From Croceivirga sp009797885 (GTDB lineage: Bacteria > Bacteroidota > Bacteroidia > Flavobacteriales > Flavobacteriaceae): a stretch of DNA of 64,000 nt. Positions 8,901 through 16,728 of the stretch are shown here, in pieces. Where the stretch lies: assembly GCA_045866215.1 (NCBI GenBank), contig AP035880.1:3534001-3598000 (forward strand), read 5' to 3'. Positions within the stretch are counted from its first letter, which is position 1; each line of letters opens with the position of its first letter. The notes beneath the pieces were generated by a model. The model made no database searches and was not told the DNA's origin. It saw nothing but the letters and a program-made list of their open reading frames with translations. The translations under genes were made by a program, and so were the position numbers.

Positions 8901-9157
8901 GCGGAAGACTGGGAGGTCATGTAGATCATTCCCTCCACGCCGTTGATTTCCTGCTCCAAAGGGGTGGCAACGGTTTCTGAGAGGGTCTGTGCATTTGCCC
9001 CAGGATAGGTGGCCACTACCTGAACGGTTGGAGGTGCTACATCCGGGAACTGTGAAACTGGCAAGGAGACGTATGCCAATCCGCCCACGATCACGATCAG
9101 GATGCTGAGCACCGCTGCGAAAATGGGTCTTTTGATAAAAATGTGACTGAATTTCAT
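5975..9157 (-). CDS. RND multidrug efflux pump, HAE1/AcrB family
   Basis: A 1060-residue inner-membrane proton-driven pump. It opens with FIKRPIFAAVLSILIVIVGG, typical of AcrB-like proteins. The TM4 proton-relay pair is present in GIVVDDAIVVVENMER, and the TM10 lysine in GLASKNAILIVEFAKQ. The porter-domain stretch SQFPDVAPPTVQVVATYPGA and the final helix before a short basic tail are complete. Length matches the family. Together with the adaptor (9289-10515) and channel (4412-5881) it should form a tripartite pump exporting hydrophobic toxic compounds. A 131-bp gap with a strong hairpin separates it from the adaptor gene. Confidence 0.95.
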   Translation of the reverse strand: MKFSHIFIKRPIFAAVLSILIVIVGGLAYVSLPVSQFPDVAPPTVQVVATYPGANAQTLSETVATPLEQEINGVEGMIYMTSQSSADGVVTVQVAFELGTDLDRAQVQVQNRVAIAEPRLPESVRRLGITTNKVSPDILLVVNMYSPNKTYDQTYIGNYATLQMIDQIARIKGVGDIQIFGAAEYAMRIWLDPDRIANLDMTAGEVVSALRAQNVQIASGTLNTLPSGNQSAFEVNVQTQGKLVTQEQFENIIIKAGENGRIVQLKDVGRVELGAQNYATKGYLGKDPAIAMPIYQQPGGNALETAAAIQEKVAELSKNFPEDLEYKIAYNPTEFVQKSVDEVYRTIFEAVILVILVILLFLQSWRAAIIPILAIPVSLIGTFAVMQGLGFSLNNLTLFGLVLAIGIVVDDAIVVVENMERYLAKGLSPKEAARKTMDEVGGALVAIGLVLIAVFIPTTFLEGISGQFYKQFGLTIAVATAISVFVSLTLSPAMAALLMRHEAHDSKKKSPWLLRPFKFVGDGFNRFMDGLSVRYGNSVRKLVRTSTMVMMVYGGLIALTGFQFNRVPTGFVPAMDQQYFITAIQLPPGASLTRTDKVVNDALDILLEVDGVETAVSFTGFDGASFTNASNAAAIFVTLEDFDVRTEKGIGYEDLLGTLRAKMAAVDDAFVVVIPPPSVRGIGNAGGFRMMVQDRANLGTEALLNATYQLAAAANQDPILNSVFTFFNNQTPQLYLDIDRVKAEQLGINVADVFQSLEVYLGSAFVNEFNYLGRTYQVTAQADAPNRLTPDDISRIKVRNQYGDMVPLGTISTQKDIAGPNRIPRFNLYPSASLVGDIAPGFSTGQALDRMEELAAEILPQGISFEWTEMAYQQKQTGNTAGIAFLLAVVFVFLLLAAQFESLVLPLAVIFIVPMVLLSAMIGIDLAGLDNNIMVQIGLVVLVGLASKNAILIVEFAKQLEDQGKDLRTAVIEASKLRLRPILMTAMAFILGVVPLAIATGAGAELRNALGIAVFSGMLGVTLFGIFLTPVFYYLGRKWTTKTKKVGTIDTTQYQIQSAQ

Positions 9158-9217
9158 GATTTCTATTTTTTAGTGTTGGATTGCCTTTAGCTCCGCTAAG
9201 GACAAGTGTATCCCTGT

Positions 9218-9254
9218 CGCCCTCTTTTTCCATTCTCCTTGAATGGAGAGGGCG
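9218..9254 (-). repeat. strong hairpin inside the efflux operon, REP-like
   Basis: On the minus strand CGCCCTCT pairs with AGAGGGCG (8 bp) and CCATTC pairs with GAATGG (6 bp), around an AAGGA loop, with a bulge of four A. It lies between adaptor and pump genes. Possible roles are an mRNA processing or stability element that sets the adaptor:pump ratio, or a dispersed palindromic repeat. There is no T-run, so it is not a plain terminator. Confidence 0.55.
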
Positions 9255-9288
9255 CTAACGGAATACAATAAAATGCTTGGTTTTCTAG

Positions 9289-10515
9289 TTATTCTGCGGA
9301 TGCGACAGCAAGTGCTTCCTTTGTCGCTATTGGGGATTTTTCGATGGGACGGACCGCAACCCCCGGTCTAATTTTTTGGATGTTATTGGTAATGAGTTTG
9401 TCTTCAACGGTCAACCCATTTCTAATGATTCGCAATCCATTGGTGTGCAATGGGCCCAATTCTATATTTTTGGTGGTGACCGTATTGTCCTCAGCCAAAA
9501 CATAAACGAAACGTACGGATTGGTTGGTCCCTATAATTTCATCGGGAATCATTATGGCTTCGTGTTCCGCACTGCCCAACAATCTTGCTTTTCCGAACAT
9601 TCCAGGCTCAATAAGGCCATCTTCATTGTCCAATGTGGCACGTCCTTCAATGGTTCCGGTACTTCTATCAATTTCATTGTCCACAAAATCCATAACGGCT
9701 TCGTGGGAATAGTCGGCTTCATCCTGGAGTTTCAATAGTACTGGATTTGCAGTGGAACGTGAGGAACCCCTTTCCCCATTTTGGGCCAGGCGGGAATACT
9801 TTAAATAGTCCGATTCACTTCCCCTAAAATAAAAGTGGATGGGGCTGGTGGCCACAATAGTGGTAAGGAGTGTGGAATTTGATGAACCACCATCTATCAA
9901 GTTGCCCTCATTGACCATATCCCGGCTTACCCGACCGGAAATAGGCGCCTTTACCCTAGTAAATTCAAGGTTCAATTTGGCATTGTCCACAGCGGCCTGG
10001 GCCAATTGCAGTGTTGCTTTTGCCCCGGCCAATGCCTGTTGCCTATGGTCATATTCCTCTAAGGAAACTGCTCCTGATTGACGTAAGGACCGTACACGGT
10101 TAAAGTTGTCCTGGGCCGTCGTGAAATTAGCCAGAGCCTGACCATAACCGGCCCTTGCCTGATTCAACGCAATTTTAAAGGGGCGTTGGTCTATGGTAAA
10201 GAGAACATCGCCTTTTGTAACGTCCTGTCCATCCTTAAAACTTACGTTTTCAATATAACCGCTCACCCTTGCCCGGACTTCCACCCGGTTGCTGGCTTCG
10301 AAACGACCGGTGTACTCGTCCCATTCGGTAATCTTTTCAAATATGGGATGGGAAACCTCCACTTGTAGTCCTTGTGGCTCGTTTTGCGCCAATTCCCTTT
10401 TTTCTGTTTTGTCAAAGGCCGAAAAGACCACTAATGCCATTACGGCCAGCATCATGGTAAAAATCACAAAGACCCTTACACTTAAATTGCCGGTTTTTAA
10501 ATTGATTGTTTTCAT
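9289..10515 (-). CDS. RND efflux periplasmic adaptor (HlyD/AcrA family)
   Basis: A 408-residue membrane-fusion protein. One N-terminal anchor helix (about residues 13-32) is followed by the lipoyl half-motif VSGYIENVSFKDGQDVTKGD. A coiled-coil hairpin covers about residues 110-175. The second half-motif is FTRVKAPISGRVSRDMVNEG, then a beta-barrel with GTIEGRATLDNEDGLIEPGM and a membrane-proximal domain. It bridges the pump and the TolC channel encoded next. First gene of the operon; promoter with AraC-type repeats directly upstream. Confidence 0.94.
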   Translation of the reverse strand: MKTINLKTGNLSVRVFVIFTMMLAVMALVVFSAFDKTEKRELAQNEPQGLQVEVSHPIFEKITEWDEYTGRFEASNRVEVRARVSGYIENVSFKDGQDVTKGDVLFTIDQRPFKIALNQARAGYGQALANFTTAQDNFNRVRSLRQSGAVSLEEYDHRQQALAGAKATLQLAQAAVDNAKLNLEFTRVKAPISGRVSRDMVNEGNLIDGGSSNSTLLTTIVATSPIHFYFRGSESDYLKYSRLAQNGERGSSRSTANPVLLKLQDEADYSHEAVMDFVDNEIDRSTGTIEGRATLDNEDGLIEPGMFGKARLLGSAEHEAIMIPDEIIGTNQSVRFVYVLAEDNTVTTKNIELGPLHTNGLRIIRNGLTVEDKLITNNIQKIRPGVAVRPIEKSPIATKEALAVASAE

Positions 10516-10557
10516 TGTACTGTATTTTATTTTTTGTGTTGTTTAATTTTTACAGTA

Positions 10558-10618
10558 CAAATGTATTTGGCGAAGGCACCCGTAAGTTAACCAAAATCAT
10601 AGTGGAAATGACCAAAAT
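10558..10618 (-). promoter_or_regulatory. AraC-type promoter of the RND efflux operon
   Basis: Minus strand: ATTTTGGTCATTT (first eight bases at 10611-10618), ATTTTGGT exactly 21 bp later (10590-10597), then 24 bp, then TACATTTG (10558-10565), a perfect TAnnTTTG -7 box. The start codon is 43 bp further on. It is the best-conserved of the three elements of this design in the window. Confidence 0.75.
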
Positions 10619-10676
10619 GTAAGATTGTGGGTTTCCCATATCCCAATTTGAGGTTTAGCTGGAAAAAAAAGCTGGA

Positions 10677-11429
10677 CTACTTATCCGAATTTCCATAAAT
10701 CGGTAGGAATAGCGTTGCCGTTTTTGGGATTGTGATATTATCGATATGACCAGAAGTACTATTGTCCTTTGCCACAAAATGCAGATGTGTCCTTTTATCG
10801 GGATGGGTCAGTTTTCCCTCACGTGCCTTATCCACCCAAAAGCCAATTATTTGAATCTCCTCATCTTGAAGTACAAATCGCTGCTTCGCCTTTTTATGTT
10901 CTTTCCTATTGTGGGGCGCATTGTCCATCTTGAAAATAATGTGGTAATCCATGGTGGGTACCTTAGTCTCTATCCTGAAAGGGTGCGCTTTTGAAACATC
11001 CAAATCGTTTTCCAAAAGCTTTTTCCGGATATAGTCCTCCAAAGCATCCAGTCCATTCAGTTCTTCGGCAATAGTACTCTTTTTCCAGTCTTTTTGATTT
11101 GCCTTCAATAGGAAAATGGCCTTGGTTTCCTTGGAATTGGAAACCCAAGGTTTCCCATCGACCACGGTTGAAACCGATACCTCATCATTATATACGGTAA
11201 TTTCACCCTGTAACCCCTCAACGGGACCGAGGGCGTAGCAATGTTTTTCGACCGTGATGGTCTCTAGATTTACGATGCCCTCCAATTTGTTTTCATGGAG
11301 AAGGGTCTGCCTGTTACCGTAACTGACCACGTTTTCCTTCACGGAAATACTATTTTGCCCAGCGCATCCCAAGAATATTGAGATGGCGCCGAGCAGTACC
11401 TTAGGGTAGTTTAATCTTATTTTGTCCAT
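10677..11429 (-). CDS. acetolactate decarboxylase-like lipoprotein
   Basis: About 250 residues from the ATG at 11429, chosen because it gives a clean lipoprotein signal (SIFLGCAG); in-frame GTG and ATG codons lie 48 and 33 bp upstream. YALGPVEGLQGEITVYND matches the conserved acetolactate decarboxylase segment that places catalytic Glu, and THLHFVAKDNSTSGHIDN carries the three zinc His (HxH ... H). Classic enzymes (AlsD/BudA) turn acetolactate into acetoin in the cytoplasm; a lipoprotein signal puts this one outside the inner membrane, which is unusual. It is last in an operon with a TonB receptor and a DJ-1/PfpI lipoprotein. The fold assignment is fairly safe; the reaction is not. Confidence 0.75.
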   Translation of the reverse strand: MDKIRLNYPKVLLGAISIFLGCAGQNSISVKENVVSYGNRQTLLHENKLEGIVNLETITVEKHCYALGPVEGLQGEITVYNDEVSVSTVVDGKPWVSNSKETKAIFLLKANQKDWKKSTIAEELNGLDALEDYIRKKLLENDLDVSKAHPFRIETKVPTMDYHIIFKMDNAPHNRKEHKKAKQRFVLQDEEIQIIGFWVDKAREGKLTHPDKRTHLHFVAKDNSTSGHIDNITIPKTATLFLPIYGNSDK

Positions 11430-11486
11430 TCTATGAACGCTTATGGGTTTTGTTGAAATCATCTTTTTGCGGTCCACATCCTTTTC

Positions 11487-12332
11487 TTATTGCGTATCGT
11501 TCGTGACGGTGGTCTCCCCATTTTTGGCGGCTTCAAAAATGGGGTCCGCCATGCTCGCATACATGGTCTGCATAAATTGTAGGACTTTGGGCTTGGTCTT
11601 GGCGACACTTCCACCGCTTATTGGGGGTGCGGGATCGTATTCCATATCCAGCATTACCGCTTGGGCATAATCCACCCCGGTAAGTTCGGTGAGAATGGCC
11701 AATGACATATCCATTCCCGCAGTGACACCGGCGGAGGTCCAGTACTTGCCATCCCGGGTATACCGTTCCCCGGTGAACGAGGCCCCATTTTCTGCCAAGA
11801 TTTCTTCTGCCCTAAACCAGTTTCCCGTGGCCCTCCTTCCCTCTAGGAGTCCTGTCCTGCCAAGAATCCAGCCCCCTGTGCAAACACTGGTGGTATATTG
11901 CGTAGTTTTATCAATATCGCGGATCCATCGCAGCAGTTCTTCATTATAGGCATTTTCAATGGTTTCCTTAAAACCTCCCGGAACCACAAGGATGTCCAAA
12001 CTGTCCACTTTTTCAATGGTCGTATCGGGAATAAATTCCAGCCCCATAACCGTGGTTACATTACCGGGTTGCATGGCAATAGTGACCACTTCAACACCCA
12101 TAATGTTTTTAAAGACATAGCGTGGTCCCAATGCATCTAATTCATTTACACCATCGTACACCAAAATACCGATTTTTTGTATGTCGTGTTCTTTGATAAC
12201 CACCGTTTCCATTAATTCCTCATGGGTCATGTTTTCCGTGGGCTCGATATTGTCTTCCACGGTTTTGACTTTCTTTTCCTGACAGGCACTTAGTGTAATA
12301 AATGCCGTAAGTAATAGTGTTGTTCTTTTCAT
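11487..12332 (-). CDS. DJ-1/PfpI family lipoprotein (isonitrile hydratase-like)
   Basis: A 281-residue protein with a lipoprotein signal (FITLSACQE, Cys16) and a DJ-1/PfpI (class I glutamine amidotransferase-like) domain from about residue 52. The nucleophile elbow is TTSVCTGGWILGRTGLLEG, and the following RRATGNW is typical of the isonitrile hydratase and AraC-associated branch. VYDGVNELDALGPRYVF supplies the N-terminal acidic residue. Only 4 bp separate it from the TonB receptor stop codon, so it is surely cotranscribed. An exported DJ-1 homologue next to an exported decarboxylase-like protein is an odd pair. Substrate unknown. Confidence 0.82.
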   Translation of the reverse strand: MKRTTLLLTAFITLSACQEKKVKTVEDNIEPTENMTHEELMETVVIKEHDIQKIGILVYDGVNELDALGPRYVFKNIMGVEVVTIAMQPGNVTTVMGLEFIPDTTIEKVDSLDILVVPGGFKETIENAYNEELLRWIRDIDKTTQYTTSVCTGGWILGRTGLLEGRRATGNWFRAEEILAENGASFTGERYTRDGKYWTSAGVTAGMDMSLAILTELTGVDYAQAVMLDMEYDPAPPISGGSVAKTKPKVLQFMQTMYASMADPIFEAAKNGETTVTNDTQ

Positions 12333-12336
12333 TTGT

Positions 12337-14733
12337 TTAAAATTTAATGGTTAAGGTTGCCCCGTAGGTTCTGGGTTCGGACATCCGGACATTGGATGAA
12401 GAGCTCGTATCGGGTGCGCCAAAGGCAATGAAACGTTCGTCAGTGAGGTTTCTCACCCAAGCTGATAAGGTATATTTTCCATTGCTCATCGTTACCTGCG
12501 AGTTAACAAGGCTATAGGATTCAATTTCAAGATTGTTCTGGATATCGCTGAAGGAATCCCCAAGGTTTCTGAATTCCCCCCTTATGGTCAAGAAGTAATC
12601 CTTGACCAGGGGAAACCCATATTGGCCTGCCAGGAACAGGGTGTACTCCGGAGCGTTGGACAGGGTGTTTCCGGAAACGTCCGTCAAAACAGTCGTTACG
12701 GTTTCCGTTGTTGCATCAAAAACATCACGGGATAATACAAAATCCTTGTATTCCGTATCATTGATGCCCAGATTTGCCTCGAGTTGCAAGCCTTTTAATG
12801 GAATGGCAATGGTCTCCAGTTCAATGCCCGTGGAGCGGGCATCTCCAACATTGGTCCGTGCAAAGACGAAGTCGCCAAAGGAATTAATGAACTGTAGGTC
12901 CTTCCAATCGATGTGGAAGGCCGCCAAATTCAACGTGAGTCTGTTGTTGAACCAGTTGGATTTGTAACCGACCTCATAATTATTGGAAAACTCCGGGTCA
13001 AAGGTTTGTGAAACCCCTTCCGGTAAAAGGTTGCCATTGATGCCTCCGGCCCTGAATCCACGAGTGTAGCTGGCGTAGAGGTTTTGGTTTTCGTTGAGTT
13101 TGTATGCCAGGGCGAACTTGGGTAACAGGGCATCATAATTGCCACTTTCCTCCGTTCTGGGGTCAATAAAGGTAATGGCCCCATTCACCTCTTCAAAACG
13201 ACTGAATATCAATTTACGGTTTTCATATTCATAGCGAAGACCTGCGGTGGCCGTGAACGCTTTTGCAAAAGTATAGTTGAACTCCCCAAAAACAGCGATT
13301 CCCTCGTTTTTGCCTATCTGGCTAAAGACATCCAGGGTACTTTCGTCCACAATGCGGGCCGTGTTGGTGGAAGGTTCATAGTTGGTCTGGTTAAAGTAAT
13401 AGGAACCTGCAGTATACGAAAGGGGACTGTTATTGTTTTCCGAGGAAATGCGCACTTCTTGGGAAAAAACCTCTTGTGGTTTGTTTAGCACCCCTACCTG
13501 CCCTTCATTGTAACTGGCAAAGACCTGCCCCGCTAACTGGGGGAAGAAGTCGATATCGTCAAAACGGAGCCTGGTACGCTGATAGGCCGAAATGGAGGAA
13601 ATCGTAAAGGTATTTGCCTTATAATTGACCGCCATTGAAGCATTGAACAGGTTACGTTGGTGTTCCCCCACGCGGCCCAAAAAAATACTGTCCGGGTTAT
13701 CAAGACCCAGCTGTGGATCTTGTACGGATACAAAAAAGGCGCTGGCATCGCTTTGATCTAGCTGTGCTTTTAGGTTTAGGGTAGCATCCCACCTTGTGTT
13801 GGGAAGCCATTTTAAGAACAAGTTGCCGTACAGACTGGATTCATCGCCTACACGACGTCCGTCCTGTCCGATAATGGGGTCTGCGGTACCTTCGGTGGAA
13901 TTGGTCAAAAAGCCGTCCCTGTATTGGTACTGGGTGGCCATCCCAAAGAACAAATGGTCTGCTATCAAAGGTGTTTTAAAGCCCAGCCCATGGCGTTGCA
14001 GTCCCAGATTGCCCATGCTACTTTCAAAGAACCCCGATTGTTGGTTGGTTGGCTTTTTAGTGATGATGTTCACCACACCGCCCAAGGCATTTCTACCGTA
14101 AAGGGTGCCCTGTGGCCCGCGAAGTACCTCCACACGTTCCACATCCATAAACTGAAGGCCGCCAGCGGAGATGTCCAGACTGTTCACACCGTCAATATAG
14201 GTGGCAATTGCCGGGTTTTCACTAAAGACCTGTATACCGCGGATGCTTTGTAGCTCTTGAAAGCCAACACCCAATTTGGTATAGCTATAGTTGGGGATAA
14301 TGGCCGTGATATCTTTTAAATCCCAGGAACGGGTCTCCTGTAGGCGGATAGCGTTGAGACTTGTAACCGCAATGGGTACGTCCTGTAGGCGTTGCTCCTT
14401 TTTTTGGGCGGTGACTACTACCTCATCGATTTGGGTAGTTGCCGGTTGTAGTGTGATGTCCACGGTTTGGGCTTCATTAGCAATCCCAATCTTCAAGGTT
14501 TTCGTCGCATAACCTATTTCGCTTATTTGTAGGGTATGGGTACCCTTGGGGAGTTGCAAACTGTACTGTCCCTTTTCGTTGGATGCCGTTCCCCTTGTTG
14601 AATTCAATACGGAGATGTTGGCATCAGCTATGGGTCGGTTTTCAGGATCCGTAATCGTTCCTGATATGTTTTGTGCCAGAACCAACTGTGCACCAAGGCA
14701 TGCCCAAAGGACAGCCCATATATTTTTGTTCAT
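12337..14733 (-). CDS. TonB-dependent outer-membrane receptor
   Basis: A 798-residue receptor. A signal peptide ends at VLAQ, followed by a carboxypeptidase-regulatory-like beta domain (ISGTITDPENRPIADANISV). A TonB-box-like segment DEVVVTAQKKEQRLQDVPIA and a plug domain with DVERVEVLRGPQGTLYGRNA and GGVVNIITKKP come next. The 22-strand barrel ends with TYGATLTIKF, with a terminal Phe. The plug is of the iron-complex/FecA-like type. It heads the operon that continues into the DJ-1/PfpI and acetolactate decarboxylase-like lipoproteins, so the ligand may be the substrate of those two. Its nature cannot be read from the sequence. Confidence 0.93.
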   Translation of the reverse strand: MNKNIWAVLWACLGAQLVLAQNISGTITDPENRPIADANISVLNSTRGTASNEKGQYSLQLPKGTHTLQISEIGYATKTLKIGIANEAQTVDITLQPATTQIDEVVVTAQKKEQRLQDVPIAVTSLNAIRLQETRSWDLKDITAIIPNYSYTKLGVGFQELQSIRGIQVFSENPAIATYIDGVNSLDISAGGLQFMDVERVEVLRGPQGTLYGRNALGGVVNIITKKPTNQQSGFFESSMGNLGLQRHGLGFKTPLIADHLFFGMATQYQYRDGFLTNSTEGTADPIIGQDGRRVGDESSLYGNLFLKWLPNTRWDATLNLKAQLDQSDASAFFVSVQDPQLGLDNPDSIFLGRVGEHQRNLFNASMAVNYKANTFTISSISAYQRTRLRFDDIDFFPQLAGQVFASYNEGQVGVLNKPQEVFSQEVRISSENNNSPLSYTAGSYYFNQTNYEPSTNTARIVDESTLDVFSQIGKNEGIAVFGEFNYTFAKAFTATAGLRYEYENRKLIFSRFEEVNGAITFIDPRTEESGNYDALLPKFALAYKLNENQNLYASYTRGFRAGGINGNLLPEGVSQTFDPEFSNNYEVGYKSNWFNNRLTLNLAAFHIDWKDLQFINSFGDFVFARTNVGDARSTGIELETIAIPLKGLQLEANLGINDTEYKDFVLSRDVFDATTETVTTVLTDVSGNTLSNAPEYTLFLAGQYGFPLVKDYFLTIRGEFRNLGDSFSDIQNNLEIESYSLVNSQVTMSNGKYTLSAWVRNLTDERFIAFGAPDTSSSSNVRMSEPRTYGATLTIKF

Positions 14734-14780
14734 TTTTATCGTATTTACAATTTAGCCCAGAAGTATAGGCATGGGTACTA

Positions 14781-14806
14781 TGTGGCGGAATGGTATATAC
14801 GCCACA
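14781..14806. promoter_or_regulatory. inverted repeat upstream of the TonB receptor
   Basis: TGTGGCG (14781-14787) and CGCCACA (14800-14806) form a perfect 7-bp inverted repeat with a 12-bp AT-rich spacer, between the stop of the small gene at 14831 and the receptor start at 14733. It could be a dimeric-regulator operator or a hairpin. There is no T-run to favour a terminator. Confidence 0.4.
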
Positions 14807-14830
14807 GAATTGTTGTTCCTAAAGTTGTTA

Positions 14831-15202
14831 TTAGGCCTTTGGCGGATGAAAGATATCCCAGGTGGTCAAAAGGTAGTAGTCATGGCCATAATGGGAAAAA
14901 ACAGGTTTTTTGGCATTGGGGTCCCGGTCGTTTTGTAGACGTTCACATGCATTAAAAAACACAAACTCATATTTACCGTGAATCCATTGGGGCAGTTCTT
15001 GTTCCTGTTGCGGCTGGTTTTCCTGCAGTTGTTGCATCAAATAGCATTTGCCATTGCAGTTTAGTTTTGGCTTTTCCCTATTGATGCAGAGCACTTCCTT
15101 AATATAGGTACTGTTTGCCAGGTACGTTAACCATACGGAAAGGTTCACCGCCGGTTGTAGGTGCAGACAGGACAATAGGACAATGGCGAACAGTCGGTGC
15201 AA
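14831..15202 (-). CDS. small CNGKCYL-motif protein associated with TonB receptors
   Basis: A 123-residue protein with a hydrophobic N-terminal segment (FAIVLLSCLHLQPAVNLSVW) and the motif NREKPKLNCNGKCYLMQQL, followed by a Gln-rich linker and an aromatic-rich tail. Short proteins with LNCNGKCYL are, as I recall, common next to TonB receptor genes in Flavobacteriaceae and unassigned in function; the CxxxC pair suggests metal or redox chemistry. It is transcribed toward the receptor at 12337-14733, 97 bp away, and so may be part of the same unit. Confidence 0.75.
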   Translation of the reverse strand: MHRLFAIVLLSCLHLQPAVNLSVWLTYLANSTYIKEVLCINREKPKLNCNGKCYLMQQLQENQPQQEQELPQWIHGKYEFVFFNACERLQNDRDPNAKKPVFSHYGHDYYLLTTWDIFHPPKA

Positions 15203-15452
15203 GTTTTGCTTTTTACAAAGATAGCCATTGATGGTTTCCTGTAATAACCATAGAAGCCATATCTAAGCTTTGTTTAGGACCATTGTGTATTTTTAAGATT
15301 ACAGTCATTAAGAAAGAGGACATCCTGGGGCAAGGATGATATGAACTGCCATCCAATTTTGGCCCTTAGGGAAGACATGGCAATAAAACTATATTGTTGT
15401 TTTCCGTTGGAGGACACCCTCTTCTTCACCAATTCCTGAATGCCCGTTTATT

Positions 15453-16412
15453 TCAGGGTTCCCTAAAACTTGTTACAACCGGGGCGTGATCCGACTCAGG
15501 AAACTTATCGTCCGTTCTAAAAGCTCCAGATTCATCGGGCAGGGCTTCGTTGTGGATTTCCGTTCCCTTGAAGTACTGGATCATATTCCTTGATGCCAAC
15601 ACATGATCTAACATTTCTCCTTTTCCCAAATGCAACAAAGAAAACCGTGAGGGCTCCGGGATGTTATTTTCACAGGGAATCATAACTCTTGGAGCGTGTT
15701 CGGGATTTCCTGTTTCTTCCACCGGACCAATGATGGCCCTTAAGGGAACCTCATCGGATTCTGCATTAAAATCGCCACAGATAACAACGTTGGCATTATT
15801 CCCAACTTCATCAAATATCTTATCAATGGCAATTCTTGCCTGAAGGGCTTGACCTACTCTCTTCATGGAGGAAATAAAGCTTCCTTCTGCCCAGGCGGAG
15901 ACGGATTTCCAGGCAAAACCACTTTTTTGACCTTTTATCACCGTGGCTATTTTGGATTTCATGTGAAGGTTTATCAAATGTATATCCTGACCATTCCAGT
16001 CGATAACAGTATAAAGCAAAGGTCTTTCCCAACCTATGGGATCCGGACTTTCATCCGGCGGTATGCGTGTCACTTGTTGGTAAATAGGTTGGGGGCCAGT
16101 TGAGTCCCTAATCAGCTCCACGCTCTTAATCGGAAATTCTGAAAGGGTAACCAGGTTTCTTACATCATATAATTCATTGGAGAGGGTAAGGGTCGTCCGC
16201 CGTTCGTAGGTTTCATAGCGCGTTCCACTTATCAGTTGATCTAAGGCTTCCAAAGAGCGATTTCCGGCATCGCCTTGAGCGTGTACTTCCTGGAAGCAAA
16301 TAATGTTTGCATCAATTCTTTGAAGTTGAGGTCTCATTATGGCTATTCTATCTGCCAATGAAGGATTTGAACTATTGTCAAAGTTTTCGAGGTTAAAGGT
16401 TGCTATTCTCAT
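15453..16412 (-). CDS. endonuclease/exonuclease/phosphatase family protein
   Basis: A 319-residue metal-dependent phosphodiesterase-fold protein with no signal peptide. The landmarks are in order: MRIATFNLENFD (Asn), IICFQEVHA (catalytic Glu), INLHMKSK, VVICGDFNAESDE (Asp/Asn) and SDHAPVVTSF (Asp-His pair). The family contains nucleases, sphingomyelinases and inositol phosphatases, and the sequence does not choose between them. It stands alone: about 250 bp of empty sequence below and 316 bp above. Confidence 0.9.
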   Translation of the reverse strand: MRIATFNLENFDNSSNPSLADRIAIMRPQLQRIDANIICFQEVHAQGDAGNRSLEALDQLISGTRYETYERRTTLTLSNELYDVRNLVTLSEFPIKSVELIRDSTGPQPIYQQVTRIPPDESPDPIGWERPLLYTVIDWNGQDIHLINLHMKSKIATVIKGQKSGFAWKSVSAWAEGSFISSMKRVGQALQARIAIDKIFDEVGNNANVVICGDFNAESDEVPLRAIIGPVEETGNPEHAPRVMIPCENNIPEPSRFSLLHLGKGEMLDHVLASRNMIQYFKGTEIHNEALPDESGAFRTDDKFPESDHAPVVTSFREP

Positions 16413-16728
16413 ATCGTGGGTTTTTTAAATACAATGATGTTCATAAATGGAACTTAAAACATAGAAACTCCATTCAATTAATATTCAACATGTAAAAACT
16501 GGGGGAGATAATCCTTAAGAAAGGTTCACTACAAGATAAGAACAGCGCTTTAATTATGACTACAGAAAAACCATGGAAAATCTAAGGATTTTAGGCAGTT
16601 TTACATTTTAAAATAAAAGGGAAGGGTAAATTCTACTTTGATTAAAGGTGGACACCGAAGTTTACACCTCCAGCTACTTTTTTTAAAAAAGGCGCTCCGT
16701 GCATTGGTATGTGGATTTTAATACGTTT
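16413..16728. other. 316-bp intergenic stretch, nothing recognised
   Basis: An AT-rich spacer between the endonuclease gene and the LytTR regulator. I see no open frame longer than a few codons with a ribosome site, no TAnnTTTG box in a useful position, and no clear hairpin. Confidence 0.5.
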
